A DNA stretch of 64,000 nucleotides from Cordylochernes scorpioides (GCA_030710605.1 CP092865.1:137993120-138057119); one strand, 5' to 3'; positions 11,150 through 23,692 are shown, counted from the first letter of the stretch. Made by a program: numbers and translations. The notes: generated from the sequence alone by a model not told the origin.

Positions 11150-11720
11150 TAAATAATTGTTTGTTATTAGCATTGTTGGGCCAGATTTTCCACCAAATAG
11201 ACCCAACAATGATGTAAACATTTACATCATATATGCACAGTGTCTTGCCGAAGTGTTTGGTGTCCAGATGGAGATCCCACAACGGTGGCCGACGGTGCTC
11301 TAAAGGTCAAAGCAGGGGAGGACGCCCAATTGGAGGTGACACTGGTGGCACCGTGACCAAGATACCGGCCGACCCTCCACAGAAGGACAACAACGAGGCG
11401 GATTGGAAAATGAAAAACTGGAAGCAACCCTGGGCGTGTACTCCATGACCCGCTGTAGAAAGATGGAGAATTCCCCAACGAGGAATCTCAACAATGCTTT
11501 TAAGACCAGAAGCAGGGGAAGACGCCCAGCTGGAGACGACACCTATGCCTTTAAAGTCCAGAAAGGTGGAGATGACACATATGCCTTTAAAGACCAGAAG
11601 CCGGGAAGGACACCCAGCTGGAGATGACACGGGTCCTGCCCAAGGATCCCGAAGCCCATTGCAGAGAGGTCCAGCGGAGGATATACAAACTATGTACATA
11701 TGTGCATATGTAAACTAATT
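11150..11720. repeat. Minisatellite-bearing repeat, left arm
   Basis: A GC-richer repeat opening with the inverted pair TTGTTGGGCCAGA / ACCCAACAATG. It continues through GGAGATCCCACAACGG to about 1.5 units of an 88-bp tandem repeat (CCTTTAAAGACCAGAAGC ... CTGGAGATGACAC, 11495-11640). Open frames in several phases are a by-product of the repeat. A related diverged element is at 19280-19650. Confidence 0.65.
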
Positions 11721-12046
11721 CCAATCACCTTTTTTTTTAGGCAATATGAAACGTCCAAAAGGGTTATATTACCATTTCAAAAAATTCCCTAAATTTATTT
11801 TCTTTATTCTAAAAATGAATAAAAGCCAATTACTGGCACATCCAGATAGATTGGACATATTTCCTTATTTTAAAATTTCTTAAAGAAGAAATTATTATGT
11901 AAATTTCTCAAAGGGGCAAACACGTTAGATTTTATTAATTTTATTACTAATCCAAATTATCTCTTGATAGGAAAGATAATATAATTTTACCTTTATTATT
12001 TATTTTATTCTAAAATGAATAAAATCGATCACACACATATCTAGAT

Positions 12047-13366
12047 TTTTATTTATTTATTTAACAGTTGGGAGAGACACGCCATATCCACAATTTGGAT
12101 AATTGCGTGTATATTTTAAATTATATACAATTAATACAATTGAACATTGGAAATCATTAAAATTAAACGTTCAATGTCAAATTTTACATATAGCAATTAT
12201 AAGTAGTAGCTTGAAATATGTACAGTCAACGCTTTCGCCTCAAAATATACATCCTGCAGAATCTATTAAACTTGATGTATTGGTCTTTATTGCAAGCAGC
12301 TTGTTTTCTATTAGTCAGGTAAAGTTGGTTTTCTTCCCTTAGATCAGAAGTTAATGGACAGTCTATCAGAAGATGTTCAGGGGTTTGTTGTTCGTTTCCA
12401 CAAGTGCATGCAGGTGAACCAATTTTGCCAATTCTAAACAAATATGTGTTGAAGTCACCATGTCCAGTAAAAAATTGAACGTTATAGAAGTTGGGTTGAA
12501 CATAGTTAGGAATTCTTGAAGTATCAAAGAATCCCTTGAAATTATCATTGGCACCTCCATAGTATTCCTCAAATTTCTGGTTTATAAAATTAGATATCAT
12601 TTTTCTTTTAGTTGGATCTGATTTTTTGTATCCAATATTCATTTTTAGTATATTTGTTTCAATAAAATCCGTGAGCTTTGGTGTTCTAGCAACAATATGA
12701 GTACAGTTTGAAGATGTTGAATTATAAACCTGTGTACTGTGCTTCTAAATTTTGTACTGCAGAGAGTTTAATTTATCTTTGACTTTTTTGGGTATAAAGT
12801 TGTACCAGATCGTGGAACCATAAGTTAGTGAACTTCGAAACAGTGTCTTATAGAGTTCTATTCTTCTTTTACTGTCCAGTCCCCATGCTTTCCCGGTTAA
12901 TCCAATTAGGTATCCACTAGCTCTATTTGTCTTAGTAATAATCTCATCAATATGGGGCACAAAATCCAATTTGTTTTTATTTCTATGATTTTTAAAAGTT
13001 ATTCCCATAATCTTCAGTTTTTCTACCCGATTGGCAGTGATATTGTTAGGAATTTTTGCAGCTATTTTGCTATTAAACAAGTATAAGATTTTCGTTTTCT
13101 CTTCAGATACGGTCAACTTATTGTTCCCACACCAGTCTAATATTCTCCCCATGACCTTTCCTGTTGTATTCCGAAGTTCTGTCAAGTTGTTTCCCCAACA
13201 TATCACAGTTAAATCATCCGCATAAGCAATGATTTCACTGTTTGATTCTGAATAGTTATTCAATAAATCGTTTAGAATAATATTCCATATTGTAGGGGAT
13301 ATAGGCCCACCCTGTGGACATCCCTTACTTAATTTTTTGTGGGTTTCATTTGATGAGTATCTAAAT
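12047..13366 (-). mobile_element. 5'-truncated R1-type LINE, left-arm-specific insertion
   Basis: Body 12047-13366 lies between two copies of ATATCTAGAT (12037-12046, 13367-13376). The right arm keeps the single site near 36805. On the minus strand the element ends with an AAATAAATAAATAAAA tail at 12047. Confidence 0.92.
12226..13340 (-). pseudogene. R1-type LINE ORF2, RT end and C-terminal domain, broken
   Basis: The part at 12745-13263 has the catalytic IIAYADDLTVICWG and downstream EKTKILYLF. The upstream GGPISPT-like RT segment can be followed to about 13320 only with stops. The part at 12226-12642, in another frame, has FFTGHGDFNTYLFRIG and the zinc motif ACTCGNEQQTPEHLLIDCP, hallmarks of the C-terminal domain of R1-group LINEs. 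A stop and frame shift lie between 12642 and 12745. RNase H is not evident. No start codon belongs to it because of truncation. Confidence 0.8.
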
Positions 13367-13376
13367 ATATCTAGAT

Positions 13377-14121
13377 AAAATGGGTGTGTCTAGTTATTTA
13401 AATTTCTTGAAGAAGAAATTATTATAAATTTCTCAAAGAGGATAAGCATTTATATTTATTATTTCAAAATTTTCTCTTTTAAAAATAATAATATTATTTT
13501 ATTATTTAATTATATTCTAAGAATATTAATTTCTTTTTTTACTCTGTAGGAAGATGACGATTGGCGCTGGGGGGCGCTGTTTAGAAAATAACGGGAGACG
13601 CGACCAAAACGGGAGGTCGGGGCGATGGGGTTGCGAACAAATTTGGAGATGGTATGTAGAGAAGATATTGGTAAGTCCAAATATATTATAAGAATTTAAT
13701 GTGTAGACCTAAAGAGGTCTGTTTGTAAAAGAATAGAAATAGTCCTAATAGATAGTAATTTTCTGGTAGACTCTACTATATAAGATATATAGTGAACAGA
13801 GGTCTTGGCCTTTATGGTTTTTACAAATTATTAGTCATCTTTATTAATCATTTTATTCAGATGTGGTAACTTGGTTGAATTACCAAGTCGCATGTTCTCA
13901 AAATCATTCTTTTATATATAGGAAGTTTCATAATTTTGTCTAAAACATAATTTTAAGCCTACTCATGTTGTCTACAAATGAAAGATTGTAAATTCACCGA
14001 GGTAAATAAATTTTAATGTTTTAATATTTTAAAGTGTGTATTGGTAATATTTTATCCTTAATCAAATACAAAACAGGTGTGTATCCTTGGTGTGTGCTAT
14101 ATTTCCTTTTGTGTATGTATC
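13377..14121. other. Inner end of left arm, LTR-like sequence
   Basis: AT-rich except for a GC-rich core (GATTGGCGCTGGGGGGCGC, 13558-13640). The part ending at 14121 matches, inverted, DNA next to a tRNA-Lys-type primer-binding site at 35688-35704, so it is probably part of a long terminal repeat cut by the palindrome junction. No gene is seen. Confidence 0.45.
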
Positions 14122-14960
14122 TGATGAGTTCGAGTGCATTTCATAAATTTTTAGTATAATGGAAGAAGCCCCGCTTTTGTTTAAATCGTGATGATTTTAT
14201 ACTTTTACTATTTCCAGATCTCTACATGTCCATATATTAGGGCGCCAGTGGCTGCAGAAAAGCAGACCACAAATTTATTCATCTATGGCACATGTAGAGA
14301 CCTAAAGCTGTGCCGGCTAACAATTATATGTTAAAAGGGGAAATTAACCAATCAATATTTTGGTTAAACATATTTTATTTATTCTAATAAAATAAATTTT
14401 CAATGTACTACACAAGCAGATATATATATATAAGATTTCATGGAAAAGGATAATAAAAAAAAACTATATAAGTTTAAAATTGGGAGGAGTTTAATATACA
14501 TATAAATGTAAACACACAAAAAAAATACCTATTATGCCATTATCCCCAGAATATCCCCACCTACCTTCAGCCACCCATGTCCACCATTCGAAAAGGGGCA
14601 GGCAAGGCCGCAGCCAGCGGTCTTCGCCCTCCGCAACTCCAAGTCTTTTTTGCTTCTCGGAAAAAAAAAATCTAGTTTTTGTTAATAAAAAGAAATGTAA
14701 AAATCCGAATGTCAATATAAAAAATTTTTTAATCTTCCAGAAATGTAAATATCCCGCTTCCTTGTCCTAGTGTTGCTGAACTCCCCCCCCCCCAAGGCTA
14801 TCATCACTTCTTTTTCTATGAAAATAAAAAATTAAAAAGGCATCTTCAAAAAATGATAAAAATAAATTAAATATAAAATTATTAAAGATATATTCACAAA
14901 AAAAAAATAATAAAAATTATGAAAATATTGAATTAAAAATGATTTTAAAAAATATTATTA
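14122..14960. other. Start of the spacer, no recognisable gene
   Basis: Begins with TGATGAGTTCGAGTGCA, a 17-mer found again at 19270. It contains a short GC-rich patch (14550-14650) and AT-rich filler. No coding or element boundaries could be supported. Confidence 0.5.
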
Positions 14961-14964
14961 TTAT

Positions 14965-15560
14965 TGTTGATTCTGGGCATCTTGGGGTCAGCTTGGGAAA
15001 GGTTCAGGGCTCGTGGTGGAGTCAGGTCAAGCACCATAGGTTGGTGGCTTGACTACAGGGAAGGGGCGTCTGGGTCCATCTTGGACTGGCTTGTGGTCAA
15101 GTCGGCCACCATCGGACATGTGGCTCGACCAACAGGAAGGGGTGTCTGAGTCCATCTCAGGCTAGCTTGGTGTTGGTGGGGCCAGGTCATCCACCATAGG
15201 TCAGGTGTCTTGACCACCAGGAAGGGGTGTCTGAGTCCATCTTGGACTATCCTGGTGTTGGTGGGGCCAGGTCATCCGCCACAGGTCAGGTGACTTGATC
15301 ACCAGGGAGGGGTGTCTGAGTCCATCTTGGACTATCCTGGTGTTGGTGGGGCCAGGTCATCCACCACAGGTCAGGTGACTTGACCACCAGGGAGGGGATC
15401 TCGGTCTCTGGCTTAGTGCTGCCAAGGCTAAAGGTGGCTTCAGGCTCCATCTCGACACCTCGCAATCACCAGAGGTTTGTGGCTTAGATGGACATATGTG
15501 GGATATGGTTAGGTTAGGTGGGGTTCTGGGTTACTTTGGCACATTATGGTCACGAGGTGT
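14965..15560 (+). repeat. Minisatellite repeat (GGAAGGGGTGTCTGAGTCC units)
   Basis: About five units of roughly 86-92 bp containing GGAAGGGGTGTCTGAGTCCA, TTGGTGGGGCCAGGTCATCC and CAGGTGACTTGACCACC. The array ends TTAGGTTAGGTGGGG ... CACGAGGTGTCC. A related copy runs on the minus strand at 61995-62520. Open frames through it reflect the unit length. Confidence 0.8.
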
Positions 15561-18560
15561 CCCAACAATCCTCCCTGCCAAAAAATTAATTTTACCAAAT
15601 AAAAAGGAAAATTAATTTCCAACACCGAGTGAGGAAACTTAATAAAATAAAAAAAATTACATAAAAGAAAATATTTACTACAAAAAATAGTATATCTATA
15701 CTCAAATATTAATTAATCACTCAAATCCACCCTGGGTGCTAGGGTGAAGTGATGAGAAAAAAAAAAAACTCAAAAATTCTAAAATCATAAATCTACAAAT
15801 TAAAAAAATATTATGGTATACACGTATGCAAATGCAATTCATTTTCTTTTTCAAATAATAACAATTATCCAATATATGCATTTTTCATAATGTAAGAGCC
15901 AAAAAAAAAAAGTCCTAAAATACATAAAGGTATCAGGGGAAAAAGACAAATTTCAAATCTAATGCGCTTCTTTCTACTAATATTTAATAGGGTAATTCAA
16001 ATCAGTAATTTAAAACACTTTGATCCCACACACAACTCATTCTGGTAAAATTAATTGAATCTTTGATTAAAAATTGAACTGAAACCTTTTACATGGTTAG
16101 ACTAGTTGTCTACTTAAACTATTCGGTACATTGACCTCGCATGGCCACACATAACTGAAAACATCCTTTGTTAAAAAAAAAAAAATCCTGCTTCACAAAA
16201 ATATTAAACCTATAGCTTAACCTTAAGGTATATATACCTCACCTTTTTTTTTTTTAATGACCTTAAAACACACACAAAAATTTCCCTACTTTTTTTATAG
16301 TAAACTTAAAAAAAAAAATTCTTTCGAACCGGTATTCAAGGTTCAAGACCAAATCTATAATCACAAACTGACACTCAGGTAGTTGTTAGTTTACATGGGA
16401 TTATGCCATTTGTCCTCTAGCTGCCCAAAGCTAGAGCTTCTCACACCTTCGGGACTTTCAGGCGGAGGACAAAGACCTTCACATGGTCTCAACACAACTG
16501 CTGCTCCCAGAGCAGTCAGAAGAAAAGGAATCATGGGACTCTCTCCCTTTACATCCAGTGTGTGCTCCCAGAGCACATGACAAATGACATTTCCCACAAC
16601 CATGCGAGTGCTTTCTTCACAGAAAGAGAAACTTAGCTGGAGAGCCTATATCTCATCCAGGGTCAAAAAATTCAATTAAAAAAAAATAGAGATAAGTTTG
16701 AACCTAACATATATAAACAAAGAAAAAAAAATTGAAATCAAATTTATACCTCCACATGAAGTGAAGAAACTCTGCCTAAGCAGACATCAGATTGCCAGTG
16801 AGTTTACAGAACCCTGATGGTAGATCAAACTATTAAGGTCCTAACACATTTTATATAAAGTTACAAGATCCTATCCTACCAATATTTTAATTTATCCAGG
16901 TCTAACATACTGCTGGCTTGAAGTTTGATATCTCATTCACTATCCTTCATTCATACAAAAAAAAGAAAACATTTGCGGATGCATTCAAACTAAACTTGAA
17001 ATCAAAAGCACTGCCTGAACATTAAACAAACAAAACAACTATTCAAAAACTAAATTCAGGGAGATAAGCACAAGTGCTTTATACCAAAGAAAATCTAGTT
17101 ATGGTCCACCTCCATAAACTCACAAAAGAAAATAAACTTGTACTAATTACCACCAATTTGGTCATTCGGTACCCAAAATAGTACTCTAACATAAAAAAAA
17201 AAGAAAAGTGTGCAAGGTTTATAAAAAAATAGAAATCCTATCTTCAAATATTCATCTAATCCTATCTATTTAACCTAAAAAAATATTATAATTTACTGGA
17301 AAAGCTATCTAGAGGGCCTGTATCCCGTCCGTCCTGTGTTTACAATAAGCGACAAAGAGAAAACAAACAAAAAAAAAAGAAAAACCTCAAATTAGACCAT
17401 ATTATAAATCCTAGAATCCTATTTAAAAAAAAAACCACAACACTGACTATCCAACTAATTCAACATTGCTTCATAAAGATTACTCACAGTGATGGATACC
17501 AAGAGAGCCTAAATCTCGTCTTTTAGGTGCTTCACTGTCCGAGACACAAAATCTTAACTCCTAGTTGAAGAAATGGATATCTCTTTAATCATAAAAGTAG
17601 GTCTTAAATCTATACTAAAATAAAAGTTTATAAAATTACTAAAAAAATAAAGGCTGAGTTTTAAAAAAAAAAAGGATGCACAAATGCTCTTACATTTTGA
17701 TAAATTTACACAAACAACAAAAAAAAAAAAGGTTTAAAAAATCTAGAAATTACCCTAAAAAGAATTATAAATATAAAAACCCTTTACTCTAAATTTAACT
17801 TGTTCATACCATGTAAATATTTCCTTTATACTATGAAAAGCTTAATCATGTAGGTCAAGCATGTACCTCAAGGGCAGACCATAGACATGCTAACACTTCT
17901 ATAAAAGTAAAAATCATTATTAACCAAAAAGAATTTCAAGAAATGTATTTTTTTTCATACACTCATATGCAATATTCCTGAAATACCTTATTATAAGATA
18001 ATAATTATAGCTTTTGTTATTTCAAACACTTGAAAAGAAAACATGCCTTTTTATTCAATAAATTGCCTTAGAAAATTGTTTCAACCAATAAAGATGAAGA
18101 AAAAAAAAAAGGCATTTAGGCCTAAAAATAAATAAACTTCTAATTGGTTTAACTATGAACTGGTTTATAAATATAGGTAAACTTAATGAAATGTATTTCA
18201 TGAATTAAATTATTAGATCTGAGTATCTGAGTATATGTAACCATATATGTAATAGGAAAACCTCCCTGCCAATTTCTTACATAATGGTAAGTCATTTGAA
18301 ATTGACATCTGTTATATGTTTATTATGACACTGTCATAGTTTCCATATTAAAGTAAATTAAAAATTATTAACATCATATTTTCTTCTGAGTAAATATATT
18401 TTAAAACATCTAAATGTTACAAACAGAAAAGAATTTAAATAAAATATTGTATATAATAAATGTATGAAACAGGTTTATTATTAGTGTATCTCCAATAATA
18501 TTTGAAAATATAAACGTGTATTCTCTGTATAAAATAAAGAAATGGTAATTAATTTAATTA
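15560..18560. other. AT-rich spacer, no gene recognised
   Basis: Long A-runs, no open frame of note. A GC-richer patch at 16385-16620 has no recognisable product. A short motif resembling AGAGCCTATATCTCATCC recurs three times (about 16640, 17310, 17505) in otherwise unrelated sequence, possibly remnants of one old repeat or LTR element. Confidence 0.5.
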
Positions 18561-18599
18561 ACTATTGTGTTGTAAAACTTGGAATTCTGTCGTCAGTGT

Positions 18600-18625
18600 T
18601 TCCCATTTCTAGCGCCAAAATTTAT
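18600..18625 (-). other. Possible LTR-element primer-binding site
   Basis: The minus strand reads TTTTGGCGCTAGAAATGGGA, of the TGGCGC form common to Gypsy-type primer-binding sites. Coding flanks are not recognisable, so this is weak. Confidence 0.25.
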
Positions 18626-19264
18626 ATTTGGTCCCAGCACATCTGGTGACTCCAGATGTTGTTTTTCTGCACTAAGTCCTAAATTTAAACTAAGCTGCCA
18701 ATCATGGCTCGAATTTCATCTAAGCCTAGCTTTGTTCTTTGTTACATACGTTACATTCTTTAAAATTATAAAATACAGCATTAAATATACCAATCGACGA
18801 AGCTATAACATTGTAAATTAAAAATAACGGTTGTTATATTTACCAAACTCCCACTTATCATAATACCGTAATACTTACCATAATACCGTATAAAGTATTA
18901 AAAATAAATGTTTATTAAAACATACAAAAATTAAACTTAAACTCGACAAAACAATAGTTTTGAAGAAGCATTAGATTTGTTTACTTACTACAGAGTGGAT
19001 ATTGGATAATTTTTATCACTTTAAATAATTCAAAACACAAACTTGCTTGAAAAAAAAATTACAAGTTATATATATAAATATCTACCTAAAAATAATTATT
19101 CTGTGTACATTAAAAACTATTTTATTAGTCTCATTTCCCTGGGTATTGATTCTTAATTAATCTCAGGATCGCATTCTACTTAGCCCTAATGGCGTTTCAC
19201 TATGTATATAATTTAGAATATAATAGAAGAAAATTATATACATGATTCAGGCCCCGCGGCGGGC

Positions 19265-19690
19265 GACATTGATGAGTTCGAGTGCAATTGTTGGGTCAGT
19301 TTTTCCATTAAACATAAACCCAACAAAGATGTAAACATTCATTTACATGATATAAACATATATATATACGCAGTGTCTCGCCGAAGTGTTTGTTGCCTAG
19401 GTGGAGAACTCCCAACGATGGCCGACGATGCTCTAAAGGCCCCCTTCCCTGACGCAGGGCCTCTCTTGGAAGGATGTACAAAAAGCAGACACCTGAAGAC
19501 ACCAGACTTCCATGCCAAAAGCTGATGCCTGGTGGGGGAGGGAAGACACGAGTGACATCCAGAGACATCCGTGCTGAGAACTGCTGTACCATATGTACAT
19601 ATATTGCTGTACCATATGTACATATATTCCCCTCATTTTTGGTAGTAGGTGACCTAAGGAAAACAATTTGTCATATAAACATGTAAATCA
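19265..19690. repeat. Diverged copy of the 11150-type repeat
   Basis: Shares the head TTGTTGGGTCAG / ACCCAACAAAGATG, then CAGTGTCTCGCCGAAGTGTTTG and GATGGCCGACGATGCTCTAAAGG with 11150-11300, but its interior is different and it ends in two CTGTACCATATGTACATATAT units. This suggests a mobile family with a replaceable interior. Confidence 0.55.
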
Positions 19691-19739
19691 ATAATTTTTA
19701 TATACTCGGGATATATATATATATATATTAATTAATTCC

Positions 19740-20420
19740 TAAAGGAATTAATTTTTAGGGATTAATTTGTTTTATCCAATATACAATTTTATTTCTCGCG
19801 CGGCAACACGGGAAATTGGGGGCGTGGTCATGGAGGACGTGCGTGTTTTTCTTCCACGAATGAAGATGCCCATTGATCACGTGGGTGTTTGCTCTCGACG
19901 AATCAAAATGCCAGCCAATAAAAACTTTGGCATGATCAACGAATGGAAATGAAGAAAGGCTAGGATAAAAAGGGCCCGTTTTTGACTAAAGGGAGGAGAG
20001 AGAAAAATTCGCTCAGTGACAGGAGATAGATCGAGGGAGTCCGTTCTGAGACGTGGAGGAGACCAGACCTTACCGCCCGTTCCGAGAGAAGGTAAGCACC
20101 GCCATCATGGCCCAGCTCCCTCTTTTAATTTTTAAGTAGATCTAATCCATTTAGATTTTGGATGGGCCCTAAAAGGGCTTTAAATACAAGATGGAATGTT
20201 AGTATTTTTAGTGTCTTATCCCGTTAGGATAGATGAAGATCCATAATTTCCCTCATACAACGAGGAATTTGTAACCTTAAGTCATCTCTTCCTAAATTAT
20301 TATGTAAATAGAATGTCTCGCTAGTATAAAAATGTCCCCAAAGCCTTGCCTAATAAACACCTATATATATTTAATTCATGTAGAGAGTTCTGTTTCCTTT
20401 TATACAATTTCATTCTCTAG
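19740..20420 (+). promoter_or_regulatory. Promoter-like region, probably of an LTR element
   Basis: A TATA-like GGATAAAAAGGG near 19962 is preceded by GC-rich sequence with CACGTG (19878). It is followed by a purine-rich transcribed-looking stretch, a strong splice donor AAG|GTAAGC at about 20091, and an AATAAA at about 20352. Promoter plus polyadenylation signal in one unit fits an LTR; a host promoter with a non-coding exon is the alternative. A TTGGGTGCGTCACGG primer-binding-like site lies downstream at about 21258. Confidence 0.35.
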
Positions 20421-21540
20421 TTTTATGGTAATACCCCCCACCTTATTATCAAATCCCACTGAATATGGACTACCAACTCTGATGGAATAGAGTTGTGTAC
20501 TGTGTATTTGCTGTGGCATGTTGACACAGCAACAGTTGCAAAAATACGACTTTATTATGGCTGTTTTGAGGGTATCTATCTGTTAGGGCTTAATAATATT
20601 TGTATCTTCATGTGAAGAATCTGTCTTTTCCCCACTGTTTGAACAAGATATAGTATGATTCTTACCTGTTTGAAGGGAATGTTGCTAATAATCAAGTCTC
20701 CCATAAATTGCCGGCCATGTACACTGTAGCGAGTGTCTGTGTTTCAGTATGTTCCACCATTGACTACCATTATATTGTTCGTTGATTTAAAAATTAAGAA
20801 GATCCATGCTGCCTTAAACTCATTAGGCTGTTCTCTTTATAATTTTATTGATAACCTTTGTTTTAGGTACATTATGATTATTAATGTCAATAGTGTAAGC
20901 CTATAGTTTGCTTGTCTTTTATCTGTTAGATTTTGGTGTAATCTTTATAAATAGAGACCTTCCCATATATCCAGATGGTAACATACTTATCACATTTTGT
21001 TAAATCTTTACTATAAAATCAGGATTAAAGGATATCCGCATTTTAATCAGATTTCTACCAATAAAATCTGAACCTAGTACTTCATGATATCTAATTAGAA
21101 ACATTGATTTCCACTTATTATACTTCAATAGAAGTGTTAATTAGGTCTTCTATATTCAGGATATTTTTAGTTTTTTTTTATAATAATATGTTCATCCTTA
21201 TCTGAGATCCCCCAAAGTCGTTGTATGATCTCAAAGAACGTGACACAAAAGATTGGGTGCGTCACGGACCCGAGTCCGACCCGTTTCAGCGTCTAAATTT
21301 CTCTTTTGGGAGAACCGACCACTATTAAGTAGTATGTTTAGCTGCCTTTATAGTTTAATTTGTTAGACTTTAGTATAATCTTTACAAGTAGCGTCACTTC
21401 CATATATATATATCCAGATAGCAGATTAATTCTAATATCTTAACCTCTGCGAAATCTCTATGAGAAATAATAAACTCCGAGGTTGCGTATTATTTTCTTT
21501 TCCCGCTTAATAAGGCCCTAGCTTTCGGATATGATGGACC
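20420..21540. other. AT-rich stretch, no gene recognised
   Basis: No open frame. It includes the primer-binding-like TTGGGTGCGTCACGGAC (about 21258) and, at its right end, a truncated PLE motif (CTAGCTTTCGGATATGATGG, minus-strand ATCCGAAAGCTAG), cut by the 5' LTR of the next element. Confidence 0.4.
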
Positions 21541-21889
21541 TGATGTATATAGTTGTTCATTTGTTTTAGATAAATATAAAATGATGTATATATATTGTTC
21601 ATTTGTTTTAAATAAATATAAAATGATGTATATAATTGTTCATTTATTTTGCATATTTTTCATCTTTGAATTTATCTTATAATTTGGTCTGTGAAAATAA
21701 ATATATTGGACCAGTGACCAAAAAGGCTGTAAATAGATCGTTTAATGTTAGTTAGATAGTATAGAGAATGGTTAGGCAGGATATATATATATTTTTAAAT
21801 GTTATGCTTGTGTAATTATAATCTTAATTGAATAAAAATATTTAAATTATAAATGTTTTCTAAATCTTAAATACCAAGAATTAAAAACA
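21541..21889 (+). repeat. 5' LTR of internally deleted Gypsy element
   Basis: Starts TGATGTATATAGTTGTTC and ends AAAAACA, about 349 bp. The first 120 bp carry 2-3 tandem copies of a 44-bp unit (GATGTATATA...TTGTTCATTTGTTTTA). The primer-binding site TGGCGACGAGGAAAAG follows two bases later at 21892. Confidence 0.85.
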
Positions 21890-21965
21890 ACTGGCGACGA
21901 GGAAAAGCAAATTTTGTAAAGAAAAAAGAATTTAAATAGTGAAAAGAAATTATACTTTTAAAAAA

Positions 21966-23519
21966 ATGTCTTCAAGTATGTTTGAAAGATTCGACGAAAA
22001 TCTAGAGAATGTTGAAAATTATATTTATCGATTGAATCAATTCATGCTAATTTCTAAAACAAAAGAAGACTTTAAGACGCCATTTCTTATTTCAAGCATC
22101 GGCCCTAAATATTTCGGGATCTTGCGAAACTTAGTTTTTCCGGAAGAAGTTGATCAAGTTCCCTTTGACAAATTGTGCAGGATCTTATTAAAACATTTCA
22201 ATCCTAAGATCAATATAATATATGAAAGATTTGTATTCCAGAAAATGGATCAGAAATCAGGCGAAACAATATCTAAATACATAATACGCCTTAAGGAACA
22301 GGCTCAAAGGTGTAACTTTGGAGATGTTCTGCAAGAATCCCTGCGAGACAGATTTGTGGCGGGCATCATTGATACACCAACCCAAAAGAAGCTGCTACAG
22401 GAAGAGGGATTGACTTTTGAGGGAGCATTGGACATCGCTCTGTCTGCGGAGTCTGCAGATAATGACCTACACAACCTCAAGAGATCCGAAGATGCCCATC
22501 TGTCCCCACAGCATCTTCATGCCATCAATAATCCCTGCTAACACTGTGGTAAGACCAACCATCTACACTATAATTGTTTTTTTAAATCAGCTAATTGTAG
22601 AGTTTGTGGTAGAGTAGGGCATATTTCTACTATATGTTATAAAAAAGATAGTTCTGCCCGTAAATTGCCCAGAAATCCCAAAAATACTTTTAATAAATTT
22701 AAAAAGCATGTTAATGATAATAATCCTTCGGGATCTCAAAATAATTTATCATTGAATAATATAAATTTGCATCCTCCCTTGATTGAAACTGTATATGTAA
22801 ATGACATAAAATTGTTGGCTGAAATTGATACTGGAGCAGCCATAACTACATTAACTAAATATTTGTACTTTAAATATTTCAAAAATGTTAAATTAAATAA
22901 ATGTAATACAGTCTTGACCGGCTATCGTGGCTCTAAAATACCTATTTTAGGCAAGGCTAAATTTGATATAAAATTAAGAAATGTTTCTAGAACCATTGAA
23001 ATACTAATAACTAATTTAAATTGTACTAAATTTCTCTTAGGAAGAGATTTCCTTAATCTTTTCAATATCTCATTCAATTATTTGCATAAATTGGACTCTT
23101 TTAGTATAGATTCACTTTTAAATGATTACGGGTCCATTTTTGAATGCAAATCTGACCCTATTAAAGGTATCAAATGCCATCTTGATGTAAAAGCCTCCAA
23201 ATTCAATAGTCAATATGTTAACAGTAAATTTAAAGTGGATGAGACTGTGAAGTTTAGGTGGATTACTAATGGGCATCCCTCTTGGTATACAGGAAAGATA
23301 ATTAAAATACTAGGAAGGAATGTTTATTTAATAAAACAAGGTGACAGTATAAAAAAGGTTCATCAAAACTACATTAGAAAAATGTTGCCTGGTAAATCAC
23401 ATCCCACTATTATGAATGAGGCTGAACGTGTGCCAACTCCAATCTCGGAGGAGAAAAGTATTACAACCCCCAGGTATCCTCAGAGGGAGCGCAGATGTCC
23501 GCAGAGATATGGAGAGTAA
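21966..23519 (+). pseudogene. Gypsy gag-protease-integrase-tail fusion, one stop
   Basis: One reading frame of 518 codons (stop included) with a single internal stop (TAA 22539-22541). The start is the first ATG (MSSSMFERF). Order: gag capsid-like region (residues 1-190), two zinc knuckles (the first is hit by the stop: C-stop-HCGKTNHLHYNC; the second is CRVCGRVGHISTIC), aspartic protease (AEIDTGAAIT ... LLGRDFL), the first residues of the RT linker (KGIKCHLDVK), then directly an integrase C-terminal-type segment (WYTGKIIKILGRNVYLI, HQNYIRKMLP). RT, RNase H and the integrase core are missing, with the frame kept across the deletion. The element cannot move alone; a gag-carrying non-autonomous element is the likely status. 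Confidence 0.85.
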
Positions 23520-23547
23520 ATAGATAAATAAGGGGGGCCAAGCCTAA

Positions 23548-23592
23548 GAAGGGGGAATTGATGTATATAGTTGTTCATTTGTTTTAGATAAA
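23548..23592 (+). repeat. Polypurine tract and start of 3' LTR
   Basis: The purine-rich AAGAAGGGGGAAT (23546-23558) immediately precedes TGATGTATATAGTTGTTC, identical to the 5' LTR start. The LTR runs into the assembly gap after 34 bases. Confidence 0.9.
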
Positions 23593-23692
23593 NNNNNNNN
23601 NNNNNNNNNNNNNNNNNNNNNNNNNNNNNNNNNNNNNNNNNNNNNNNNNNNNNNNNNNNNNNNNNNNNNNNNNNNNNNNNNNNNNNNNNNNN
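23593..23692. other. Assembly gap (100 N)
   Basis: Exactly 100 undetermined bases, a common placeholder length, so the true size is unknown. It lies in the 3' LTR, whose repetitive start probably caused the break. Linkage across it is less certain than elsewhere. Confidence 1.

Larger units (their letters stand above)
1..14121. repeat. Left arm of giant inverted duplication (palindrome)
   Basis: The whole stretch matches, in reverse complement and in the same order, 36047-46448. Paired positions add to about 46448 at the outer end and to about 46444 at the first COX7A exon; the sum then grows inward as left-arm insertions accumulate. Homology reaches base 1, so the true left limit may lie outside the window. 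Inward, homology stops after the shared motif TTTTGTGTATGTATCT at about 14121. Arm differences are single substitutions, indels, four TE insertions specific to this arm, and an extra segment of about 215 bp near 4130-4345. This pattern is seen directly; the mechanism of formation is not. Confidence 0.95.

Noticed and set aside
11227..11718. Overlapping open frames on both strands, repeated at 37329-37908
   Set aside because: They arise from an 88-bp minisatellite whose length and GC content keep several frames open. No start context, domain or conservation of one frame.
19767..19952. 61-residue frame upstream of the promoter-like region
   Set aside because: Lies across the region with CACGTG and the TATA-like box; no recognisable domain and no splice link.
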